Assembly: GCA_019828595.1 (NCBI GenBank)
Contig: JAHQRK010000005.1
Span: forward strand, 1,302,001-1,366,000
Direction: 5' to 3'
Length of the DNA: 64,000 nucleotides
Source: Aphanomyces cochlioides
Lineage: Eukaryota; Oomycota; Saprolegniomycetes; Saprolegniales; Verrucalvaceae
Shown here: positions 10,383-19,544 of the stretch, piece after piece
How the letters are laid out: every line of letters begins with the position of its first letter
Numbering within the stretch: the stretch's first letter is position 1
Program-made: the position numbers and the translations under genes
The notes under the pieces: generated by a model
Told to the model about the DNA's origin: nothing
Database searches by the model: none
The model's input: only the letters and a program-made list of their open reading frames with translations

Positions 10383-11378
10383 TTAAACTTGGATCCACGG
10401 ACAATTCTTGTCTTGAGCAGCCCAATAGAGTTGAAAGAGCTTATAGAAGAGAGGGGATGCCCACGCCCGCGTCCGTAATTTGGCCGCGCGAGACATCTCC
10501 CAGGGTTTGCCATATTTACCATCGGCCTTGGCAGAGAAATGCGTCGCATAAGTATTCGCAATGCGTTCCGTCTTGTTGGAAAAGCCAAACAGGTTTTGCG
10601 AATTGAGATCCGAGTTGAGCACGACGTAGTGCGGTGGGAGGTAGTTGACGTTCGTCCAGACATCGTTGAGGACATCCATGTCGAAGTATTTGTCATGTGG
10701 AGGACGCTTGAGCCGGTCGAGCATTTTTGCAAGCTGGGCATTCGATGGCGCGAATACCATCAGAGTCGATCCAAAGAATGGCTGCTGGGATGTGTAGTAT
10801 GCAGTAGGCGCCCATAGGGCTCCATTTGAAACATCGTGGTTGAAAAGATGATCGAGGTTTCGGTGAATCCACATGTCTGCATCCAAGTAGACGACTTTGT
10901 CAAGGCCGCGCTCTTCAAATATGTGCAACTTGGTCAGTGATTCTTCCCAAGTACTCGATTCAAGGCCTGGGAGCGACGTTTTTGGCCGCCATGGGCGCAC
11001 CAACTCGACAATAATGCTGGCCTTTCGTAGGTGCTCGACGACGGATTCCTCAACGGATGTCGAAACCAACGCCACGATTGGAATATACTGCGGGGTACCC
11101 AGCTGGCGCAAATTGCTTGCTGTAATGAGTACATTGCACACTGATCTTGAGTCCGTCGCGTACAGCATGTAGGCAATCCTGGATCCATAGACCTTGGGCA
11201 AATCGTCAATTTTGACACGTCTCGGCTCCTCGTGCACGAAATCAAGAGCAGGAGGCTGCACCACGAAAACAAACCAGAGATAACTCACGACGAGCAGCAG
11301 GATAAGCAAGTAAGATAAGCTACGGAGCGTCCATCGCCTTGGGAGTCTCTGGTGCGGTCGTCGCTGTCGGACGTCCAT
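10383..11378 (-). CDS. GT8-family glycosyltransferase, type II membrane protein
   Basis: Uninterrupted 331-aa frame. A short basic N-terminus (RQRRPHQRLPRR) precedes one membrane span at about residues 19-40, the topology of Golgi or ER type II glycosyltransferases. The lumenal part shows the GT8/glycogenin pattern: RIAYMLYATDSRSVCNVLI, then KLHIFEERGLDKVVYLDADMW with the DxD metal and sugar-nucleotide site at residues 166-168. A later segment NDVWTNVNYLPPHYVVLNSD and FSAKADGKYGKPW follows. It should use a UDP-sugar; donor and acceptor cannot be told from sequence. Length is normal for a single catalytic domain. It points away from Tim23 and shares an intergenic region that contains TTATCCGGA. 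Confidence 0.75.
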   Translation of the reverse strand: MDVRQRRPHQRLPRRWTLRSLSYLLILLLVVSYLWFVFVVQPPALDFVHEEPRRVKIDDLPKVYGSRIAYMLYATDSRSVCNVLITASNLRQLGTPQYIPIVALVSTSVEESVVEHLRKASIIVELVRPWRPKTSLPGLESSTWEESLTKLHIFEERGLDKVVYLDADMWIHRNLDHLFNHDVSNGALWAPTAYYTSQQPFFGSTLMVFAPSNAQLAKMLDRLKRPPHDKYFDMDVLNDVWTNVNYLPPHYVVLNSDLNSQNLFGFSNKTERIANTYATHFSAKADGKYGKPWEMSRAAKLRTRAWASPLFYKLFQLYWAAQDKNCPWIQV

Positions 11379-11411
11379 CTACAATCCTGCAACTCCAACT
11401 TGACAACCAAA

Positions 11412-11420
11412 TTATCCGGA
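11412..11420 (+). promoter_or_regulatory. TTATCCGGA motif between GT8 and Tim23 genes
   Basis: The 9-mer lies 34 bp upstream of the GT8 start and 314 bp upstream of the Tim23 start. The same intergenic interval has a partly inverted pair, GACCGTAAACTATACAGTAA near 11449 and GACTGTAAAGTTTACGGTGC near 11551. Confidence 0.35.
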
Positions 11421-11733
11421 GATGTGGGTGACCTATCCATACGCTTGACCGTAAACTATACAGTAAAGTGTAGACAAAGGTGTAAAGTTCAAGTTCCAGT
11501 TGGACAGAACACTTTTTTCGCTTTGGAAAATTCGAAGCACATCCAAGTTTGACTGTAAAGTTTACGGTGCAGTGTACCACTTGTAAAATAGTTTTTTTAA
11601 GTACGATTCTTTCTCGAACTTACAAACTTTCATCTGATTTATTGTATAGAGTTTGTTAAGAACGATCAATCGAACTTGACGAAGAAGGTTTCCTGACCGC
11701 CATTGACGCGCTACGCATCTTACTCGCAAAATC

Positions 11734-12342
11734 ATGTCGAACGGCGGCTGGAACGACTCGGAATTCAAGAACGACGAGTCGTTTGACCCGTATGCGCATT
11801 CAGGCCCATTGACGCTGCCAGACTTTGGCGGCAACTCCCAAATCGATCTCGGTGCGATTGCCCCAGTGTTTGGCATTGCCAGTAACAATGCCGCCTCGGC
11901 CGCCGACTACTTGGAATTTGACACACGAGGACGCGGCTTCCACGAACGAGCAACCCATACGATCGGCATGGCGTACTTCGGAGGTATCCTCGCGGGTGGT
12001 GCGTACGGCGTTGTCGAAGGTGTGCGCAACGCACCGAGCAACAAGCTCAAGGTGCGTCTCAACAGTTTGTTCAACGCTGCGGGCCATCGCGGCTCTCGTG
12101 CTGGCAATGCCCTCGGTATCTTGGCACTCATGTACTCTTCCGTGCAAGAACTTGCCGACACGGTTGAATTGGATCGATTTGTCTTGTTGGACAAGGCAGT
12201 CCCCGTTCTTGCTGCTGGTGCGACTGGCATGCTGTACAAATCCACTGCTGGAACACGACCCATGCTCATGGCTGGCGCGATCGGCGCTGTGCTCATGGGC
12301 GCCGTTCAATTCGGATCGTCTGTCGTCGGTCTACGGATCTAA
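11734..12342 (+). CDS. TIM23: Mitochondrial import inner membrane translocase Tim23
   Basis: 202-aa frame starting at an ATG after AT-rich leader. The hydrophilic N-terminal 70 aa (intermembrane-space part) is followed by a Tim17/Tim22/Tim23 domain. Visible features are YLEFDTRGRGFHERATHTIG, the glycine-rich first span AYFGGILAGGAYGVVEG, and the R-x-N-x-L loop KLKVRLNSLFNAAG. Then come GSRAGNALGILALMYSS, a third span after LDKAVPVLAAGATGMLYKS and a last span AGAIGAVLMGAV. In other eukaryotes Tim23 forms the presequence translocase channel with Tim17 and Tim50. Length and four-span layout fit Tim23 rather than Tim17. Confidence 0.85.
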   Translation: MSNGGWNDSEFKNDESFDPYAHSGPLTLPDFGGNSQIDLGAIAPVFGIASNNAASAADYLEFDTRGRGFHERATHTIGMAYFGGILAGGAYGVVEGVRNAPSNKLKVRLNSLFNAAGHRGSRAGNALGILALMYSSVQELADTVELDRFVLLDKAVPVLAAGATGMLYKSTAGTRPMLMAGAIGAVLMGAVQFGSSVVGLRI

Positions 12343-12440
12343 GCTAGCATTGCAATCACCAATTCCTCCATAGATACATTTCATTGCCAATAAATCATCG
12401 TATTCATCCAGACTTCATTACGAAAACTCATGCTCTCTCT

Positions 12441-14723
12441 CTACTCTTGGCTATCATGCGATGCAAACCAGAGTGCCCAGTGGACAGCAAAGTCTGAGTA
12501 AGTCTTGACAGAGTCCAAAGGATGGCAGTCGTCAGGGTACCATTTGACTTGGACTTCACATTGACCGTGGTGGCGCAAGCTGTGGAAGAGCTGAAGGCCT
12601 TCCGTGGGTGGTACGCGACGGTCTTTGCCACCAATACCCAAGAGCAGTGGCGTTGTAATTTTGGTCAAGTCGTTTGACATGGGACTGACATCCCAGAAGC
12701 GAGCCAAGACAGCGCTTCGCTTGTCGGGCAGAGCTCCTTGGCCGAGCGATTCGAAAGCAGTAACGCCAGCGACTGCGCAAGTCCAGTCTGGAATGTCGCT
12801 CGTGTGTACCAAGCTCGTCAAGTTGGTCACGGGGTTGCGCAGCACGGCTGAGCGATAGAACGATGGGAACTGGCCGATCAAATGCGAGCCCAAGAAACCA
12901 CCGTGGCTTCCTCCAGAAACGTGGACGCGGTTTCGGTTCAAGCGATCAGCGTACTTGTCGACGATCAATAGCAAGGCGTTCTGGCAATCGTTGACGTCTT
13001 GAGTGCCCACTCTGCCTACGAGAGACTCGAGAGGATCGATACCATAGCCTGTACTGCCTCGGTAGTTCACCTACATAAATGACTTTCTGAAACAGCAAAC
13101 AAGGCGAGGACGTACCGAGACGACAGCGAAGCCAAGCGCATTCAAGTAAGTGTAGAATGAGCGGAACGTCGCAGGAGATGATCCGTGAGGTCCTCCGTGC
13201 AAATCCATCACGACTGGAAATCCTCCAGCTGGAGCTTCAACCGATGGAAGCAACAATGTCGCTTCGTAGTTCGCCTTGCTGGAAACTTGAGACACAAGAG
13301 GAGCTGCCGACTGGCCCAACGCGGAAATGCGCTCGGCAGTAGAGTCCTTGACTGGGATCGATTCAACCACCCACGATTGAGTATGTTGAGATGGTTCTTG
13401 AGTCACGACAGCAACACGGCTCGTGACTTGGAAATCTTCTGACCATTGGATCCATTCAATCGACACGGGAGATTGAGGTGTCGTGACGGACACCAACGCA
13501 TGCGAGCCATTCACATCCACGAGGGTTTCAGATCCCAATGGACGCGACGAACCATACGCTGGCGAATGGATCTTGCCAGTCGCCACATCGACTGCTTTCC
13601 AAACGCTGCGAACACCGACGTCAGTGTTGAACAAGATGGACTTGGAATCCTTCGTCCAGCAGTTGCGAAGCAGAGACACCATGTAGAGACCATTGAACGC
13701 CGTCTCGGGATGCGCCGTGTAGTCTGGAGAAGGTTCTCGTACGACTGGGATCACTTGGCGCTCCGTCTTGGTCGACCAGTCCATCACACAAAGCATGCTG
13801 CATGTGTTGTGCGTCACCACGTTGTTGGTTCCCAAGTACGCAATGAGTTTGCCGTCGGGAGACACACGAGCGGATCGAGTGGTGCCTGGAACTTGACTGG
13901 GAAGTCGTACCGGAGGCTCTTTGGTGGAGACATCAAGCGAGTAAATATGCTTGGGTCGATTGAAGCAGTAGATCAAACCAAGGCGACGCAAATCCTTGGT
14001 GTCGATTGCCGTAAAGAGAATTGTGTTGGAGCCAGGGATGACCGCCACTTCACTGCAAGCAAACGTCTCGGGGATGCCTTCGACCTCGGCGCATTTTCCA
14101 CTTGCAATCTCCATTTTGAAAATACGCGACGTGCGCTTGCCAACATATTGTTCTCCCCAATCTTCCTTGAGATCATACTGCGCGCCAACCGCGCTCTTGT
14201 TCTCTTCCTTGTCATTGGGTTTGTTGGCATGCGGCCAGAACGATTTGCCTTCGACTTCCTTTTGCTCAGCAAGATAATAGATAGCCGACTCATCTTCGGA
14301 CCACGTCATCCCACCTTCTATCGGTCCCGTGTACAATCCACCATGGAGATCCTTTGGCGTACGGTGGACATAGACAAGTCGATCATGGTTGTAGAATGCA
14401 AATTGCGAGGTCGGTTTGTCGTCCGTGTCGGTGACAACGACGAACCACTTGTGGGAGGGGGAGTGGCTCACGTATTGGGACGGGTACGCCGATGGAAGCG
14501 TGGAGAGGGCAGTATTTTCTCCATGCAAGACGTGCTGGGTTTGCGTGAGCAGATTGAGTCCATTCACCAAATCGCGATCTTTCCACACCAGCGACGCCCG
14601 GAGTTCTCCACTGGCGCCATCCTTCGAAGACACAAGACTTCCACTGACGAAGGTGCGCTGGCTCGCTTCAATTTCCTTCAAGAGGGCGCTGGCAGTCGCT
14701 GCAGTCAGTGTCGTCTCCACCAT
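12441..14723 (-). CDS. Acylaminoacyl-peptidase (S9C serine peptidase)
   Basis: Exons 14723-13116 and 13070-12441, separated by a 45-bp GTACGT...GTAG intron, give about 745 aa, a normal length for acylpeptide hydrolase. The N-terminal 500 aa form the beta-propeller (for example ARVSPDGKLIAYLGTN). The C-terminal alpha/beta hydrolase domain has the oxyanion-side DLHGGPHG, the nucleophile elbow VSGGSHGG (Ser about 591), Asp about 686 in GIGGKDRRVP and His about 719 in PDDCHPLD, so the triad is complete. It releases N-acylated amino acids from blocked peptides in the cytosol. An in-frame ATG at 14813 exists, but MVETTLTAATASALLKEIEA at 14723 matches the start of the duplicate. The minus-strand gene has an inverted decayed copy directly upstream. 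Confidence 0.85.
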
Positions 14724-15702
14724 CGTCTTGTCCTTTCTCGAGCAGATTCCGAAATGACAGTCCTTGGAAGTTTGAATAGAAAATACGAAACCTTTATAAT
14801 TTAATACAATCATTGAAGATAAAGTATGACAAAACTCCTTGCTACCATGTTATCTTCAGCTTTCACAAAGTCGATCCCAGTCCAGCCGACAGCGACGAGA
14901 CGAATAAAGCCTCGCCGTGTAGAGCGAAGCGAGGTCTCTCGAAGAGCTCTATGTGGGCGACACGTCATGGGAAGGAATTGATCCTCCAATCCACTCATTC
15001 CGAGGTGCTGCGTCATTTGTTTCCAACATGGTCAACATATGAGTTGGTTGATGATATAGTCCTTGCGGTGGCATTTTGACGCGACGGTGATCGCGAAGGC
15101 ATTGCAGAGTCGTAGCTTGTTGGAAAAGCTTTTTAACTCGACGGCAGTCACACGACTCGGATTCGGAGTTGGCATGAACAAGTTGAGCTTCGAGATTCCA
15201 AAATGCAGAAAGCATTTTATCATTCTCCTCTGGATGGACTCATGCGATTAATACACCAGACCATCATCTTTGCCACTTGGACGAGAACTTTCAAGAATGG
15301 TTTCGACGTTGATTGCGTGATGGCCATGATGACTTGATCGTCCACGAGACTGCCCACACCCGTCCCAAGCATACTTTCCTTCATGAACCCCTCTCTCTCT
15401 CGGCTATCCAAAGTGTCCTTTAGCGCAAGGAAGGCATCCAGTCAGCGATACTCTATCCTACTAACGCTACGAGTTAACATTGGAGCGCCCGACACGGGCA
15501 ACTACCAAGGCCTTTGGCAGCTACAACAGAAAAAAGTGTCAGGGGCGATCCAACATTGCCGTAAACCTGACACTGTCCTCAAACTTGATCTTCCATGCGT
15601 TGGGTAGTCAATGCCTTCTGCTGCTGTTGCTTTCGGACTGTTCGAAGGCTCGATGGATGTGGATTTTGATTCATTTTTACAATTTCCATCCAAGTGACTA
15701 GG
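14724..15702. other. Spacer between the peptidase gene and its inverted copy
   Basis: Nearly 1 kb with no recognised gene. It must hold the promoter of the intact peptidase gene near its left edge. Short frames at 14810-15420 have no motif. Confidence 0.5.
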
Positions 15703-17327
15703 ATGCCAACCACGAAATCAGCAACCAGCGCTCTCTTCAAAGAGATTGAAGCGAATCTTCATCGACGGATATTTTGTCCCCTCTCGCTCCAGCGGGGATT
15801 TCATTGCGTCGCTGGTCTGGAATGCTCGCGATCTCGTCAGCGGAGACAATGCATGGACCCAAACCCAGCATGTCTTGCATGGAGAAAGCACAGTCCTCTC
15901 CACGCTTCCATCGGCGTACCCGTCCCAATACGTGAGCCACTCCTCCTCCCACAAGTGGTTCGTCGTTGTCACCGACACGGACGACAAACGGACCTCGCAA
16001 TTTGCATTCTACAACCATGATCGACTTGCCTACGTCCACCGTACGCCAAAGGATCTCCATGGCTGACTCTACAATTCTCTACGCGGTGATCGACACCAAG
16101 GATTTGCGTCGCCTTGGTTTGATCTACTGCTTCAATCGACCCAAGCATATTTACTCGCTTGATGTCTCCACCAAAGAGCCTCCGGTACGACTTCCCAGTC
16201 AAGTTCCAGGCACCACTCGATCCGCTCGTGTGTCTCCCGACGGCAAACTCATTGCGTACTTGGGAACCAACAACGTGGTGACGCACAACACATGCAGCAT
16301 GCTTTGTGTGATGGACTGGTCGACCAAGACGGAGCGCCAAGTGATCCCAGTCGTACGAGAACCTTCTCCAGACTACACGGCGCATCCCGAGACGGCGTTC
16401 AATGGTCTCTACATGGTGTCTCTGCTTCGCAACTGCTGGACGAAGGATTCCAAGTCCATCTTGTTCAACACTGACGTCGGTGTTCGCAGCGTTTGGAAAG
16501 CAGTCGATGTGGCGACTGGCAAGATCCATTCGCCAGCGTATGGTTCGTCGCGTCCATTGGGATCTGAAACCCTCGTGGATGTGAATGGCTCGCATGCGTT
16601 GGTGTCCGTCACGACGCCTCAATCTCCCGTGTCGATTGAATGGATCCAATGGTCAGAAGATTTCCAAGTCACGAGCCGTGTTGCTGTCGTGACTCAAGAA
16701 CCATCTCAACATACTCAATCGTGGGTGGTTGAATCGATCCCAGTCAAGGACTCTACTGCCGAGCGCATTTCCGCGTTGGGCCAGTCGGCAGCTCCTCTTG
16801 TGTCTCAAGTTTCCAGCAAGGCGAACTACGAAGCGACATTGTTGCTTCCATCGGTTGAAGCTCCAGCTGGAGGATTTCCAGTCGTGATGGATTTGCATGG
16901 AGGTCCTCACATGCCGTCTGAAGCAACTTATCGCCCTTACTTCACATTTTTGGCGGTGCTTGGGTTTGCTGTCGTGAGAGTGAGTTACCGAGGGAGCACT
17001 GGCTACGGCCTAGATCCGCTTGAATCGCTCGTTGGCAAAGTTGGCACTCAACATGTCTTGGCTCGCTTGTGGGATGTCAGTCCCATGTCAAACGACGTGA
17101 CCAAAATCACAACACCCTTGCTGTTGGGCCTCGGAGGCAAGGATCGCCGAGTACCGTCCTCTCAAGGTCTCCAGCTCTTCCACAGCTTACGCCATCATGG
17201 CCAATGCGAAGTCGACGCCAAACTCTACCCGGAAGATAACCATTCCCTCGATTCAGTCGCGACATACGCTGCCTTTGCCGTCCATTCTGCGAGCTGGTTC
17301 TTAGCGCATGACCTCCACGAACAGTAG
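15703..17327 (+). pseudogene. Inverted, truncated acylaminoacyl-peptidase copy
   Basis: Reads in the direction opposite to the intact gene. It starts MPTTKSATSALFKEIEA at 15703, shifts frame near 15760, and reaches a stop after KDLHG at about 16064. A deletion relative to the intact gene follows, and then a long open stretch 16075-17327. From about 16090 to 16910 the translation is identical to the intact copy over some 270 residues, whereas both flanks differ by many substitutions. A second deletion between VGTQ and LARLWDV (near 17048) removes about 95 residues including the catalytic-serine elbow. Asp and His regions remain. The product cannot be an active peptidase. Confidence 0.8.
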
Positions 17328-17703
17328 ACGGCTGTTTGAATATTCAAATGACGAAAGTAACGTGAATGCTTATGATTTTGTCGTGTGAATGAAACCAAGT
17401 ATTTTTAAGGCAGTTCAGTATGTACTACCTACTGTAGCTAGGTACTTTGTAGTAAATTTACTATATAGGAGGTGCTTACTGTTGAGATTGGGTACTTTGT
17501 CCTCCAAGTAGCTACCTAAAGGTCGTTCAATTTGGACTACAGTACCTAATGAGGATAGACATTCATAGTATCGACTGGAATTAAGTACTAGTACTTCCTT
17601 TAGAGATTAGGTACTTGTTCTTTCAATTAGGTACCTAACTTTACTACTACTGATTATCCTGCCGCCAACAACGACAGATTATAGCTGAGCTGTACGACTG
17701 ACG
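17328..17703. repeat. GGTACTT / AGTACCTA-rich intergenic stretch
   Basis: From about 17400 to 17650 the sequence repeats degenerate units around the core GTAC, such as TAGGTACTTTG, GGGTACTTTG, AGTACCTAA, TAGTACTT, TTAGGTACTTG and TTAGGTACCTAA, in both orientations. No coding frame. Nature unknown; it could be a decayed MITE or low-complexity spacer. Confidence 0.35.
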
Positions 17704-18968
17704 TCAAAAAATTAAATTGCTTGACTCCATACGTTGCTTGTCGTAGTCAAGTCTCAAGGCAACGACGAGGCTCTCGTTTGGTTCGTCGTAAAATGCCCTC
17801 AGCTCATTGACAGTGAGGCTCAAATAGTCTTCGACTGGCGACAGTTCACGAGCTGCAGCAATGCGCACATCTACCGACAATGCAGTTGTTCCTGCTCGAG
17901 CAATGAGGATGTGGATAGCGTAGCAAAGCCGAGGCATTGGAGATGCAGGCCAACTGAAGAGAGTTAATGCGACTGCAACATCGCCAATAGAATCAGCGAC
18001 ATAATCGCCGTGGAGTAATCCGTCTAGAGAGGCCAACGTCGTTTCTCCATTGGGAAAGACACGATGCACTCGTGGAATCCCGTCGAGAGAGAACTCAGCC
18101 CACGTCTTACTTGATAAAGAGTGGTGCGATCGCACCTACGAAGCGAGAAGACACTGAGGAAGGCACATCTATGCACGTACAAATACTGACTCGGGGGTTT
18201 GAACAATTTGAAAGGCAAAACCCATGTAGCAAGCGCGCATGAAGGACAATATTGACGGCGTCAGTTCTGGTTGCATGTGGAGTATTGACACGTTGCTATT
18301 GACAGCTAGTGAGGAAAAGGTGAAGAGATGACAAACCATGAAGATCTTGCGCATGTGGGCGACGAATGCTTCAAATGCCAAGTTGGAGTTGAATGTCCGA
18401 CACTTTTCAAGGCACGCAGAAGTGGCCACGGGGTAATCAGCATGGAGAGCGGCACACAGCGCCAGGATTTCGCCAGCTAATGCAATTGGCGATTTCCATT
18501 GCTCGCCGCTTCCTGGACTGCTCCTTTCGCTAGACAGAGGGACTGGCACGGCGCGGGGGCTTTCCTTAGTGAGAGAACTGACTGGGAAATGAAACATGCC
18601 ATCGCATTCACAGTGCATCGCCAATTGTTCGTCGGGTGGATATTGGCGCTGGCAAGCCTTGCAAGCTCGGCGATACGACATGACCGTGAAGGGGACGACT
18701 GTGTTGTCGCAACCACTCGGAGCTTCGGTGGCTCTTGTGCAAAGACATAGGCCTACGACCCAGTCAACTGCCTCAGATGAATCAAGTTCGGACTCGGAGG
18801 TAATGCTCCGCGCGGCACTGACAGCTCGCGGATCCACCAACCTAACGATAATGCCAGCCAAGGGTTTTCTGGCCACAGGATGTGAATTCAAACACGCGGG
18901 GGGATGTCGTCTACAAGGCACTGTAATTCAAAAACGAAAATGAAGACGGTGACCTCATCAATGACGTC
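17704..18968 (-). pseudogene. Unknown six-exon family, copy 1: 3' part, cut by the Polinton
   Basis: Minus-strand exons 3 to 6 of the family described at 36750-38908. Exon 6 (18135-17704; VRSHHSL, WAEFSLDGIPRVHRVFPNGE) and exon 5 (ACYMGFAFQIVQTPESVF) flank a 45-bp intron at 18136-18180. Exon 4 has the CKACQRQYPPDEQ...CECDG cysteine motif but lacks about 150 residues of the middle region seen in the intact copies. Exon 3 has a TAG (18842-18844) where other copies have Trp in HYRWVGG. The exon-2 remainder, VIDE, lies at the left Polinton boundary; the 5' half is at 36207-36600. It was non-functional from stops and deletion as well as from the insertion. Confidence 0.7.
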
Positions 18969-18974
18969 GACGTG
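18969..18974 (+). repeat. Polinton target-site duplication, left
   Basis: GACGTG directly precedes the left terminal repeat. The identical hexamer directly follows the right one at 36207-36212. Six-base duplication is the hallmark of Polinton/Maverick integration. Confidence 0.9.
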
Positions 18975-19254
18975 AGTAATAGCTGTTAAAGGTATATCGT
19001 GGCCACTTCAAAATTCTCACGACGAGAAGCATTAGTAAGGCATCATCCATTAGCTAAGAATGGATTCTCACCCATTTCCACAACCATACGCTAGAGACAC
19101 CCTCGAGCAAAAAACACAATTAACACTTGTGGAAGTGTCCAAAGGCAAAATGATCACCACTCAAAGCATTTTGCATCACCAGCATAATCTTGACCTTCAT
19201 ACAGAAAATTTTAAAATTCATTTGATCTTGAACAATAATTATTTATAGTATAAT
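18975..19254 (+). repeat. Left terminal inverted repeat of the Polinton
   Basis: 280 bp that match the reverse complement of 35927-36206 with only about two mismatches visible (C/T near 19020, G/A near 19248). Similarity stops at 19254. It starts with AG, as usual for Polintons. A 62-codon frame, MDSHPFPQPYARDTLEQ..., lies wholly inside the repeat at 19060-19248 and is identical in the other repeat. Confidence 0.93.
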
Positions 19255-19271
19255 ACAACAAATAATCACAA

Positions 19272-19427
19272 ATGGCTCCACCAAAGAAATCACCCGAAGA
19301 CAAAAAACGAAGAGTTCAGGTGAATCACGATTATTACTACAAACATCAACAACGCATCTTGGATCGAATTAATGCTAGAAATCACTACAAAAGAGAAGTT
19401 AATTTGTTAAGACAAATCAATGTTTAA
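19272..19427 (+). CDS. Small basic Polinton protein (51 aa)
   Basis: ATG at 19272 to TAA at 19425-19427. The product begins MAPPKKSPEDKKRRVQV, is rich in Lys/Arg, and contains YYYKHQQRILDRINARN, probably a single helix. It sits between the left terminal repeat and the polymerase gene in A+T-rich DNA. No family recognised. A short DNA-binding or terminal-protein-like role is possible but unproved. Confidence 0.45.
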   Translation: MAPPKKSPEDKKRRVQVNHDYYYKHQQRILDRINARNHYKREVNLLRQINV

Positions 19428-19544
19428 GACACAGAATTTTGATATTTTCTAAGCTATATTTTTTTTATTCCAACTCATATACATCTTCAAGAAAAACAAT
19501 TTGATCTTGAAAGAAAAATTGTAATTATATAGATCTGAAAAATT

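Noticed and set aside
13446..14804. 452-codon open frame on the plus strand
   Set aside because: It lies exactly antisense to the acylaminoacyl-peptidase exon, has no domain, and reflects codon bias of the real gene.
18169..18921. 250-codon frame as a separate short gene
   Set aside because: It fuses exon and intron sequence of decayed family copy 1. The cysteine motif and ACYMG segment belong to separate exons in the intact copies.
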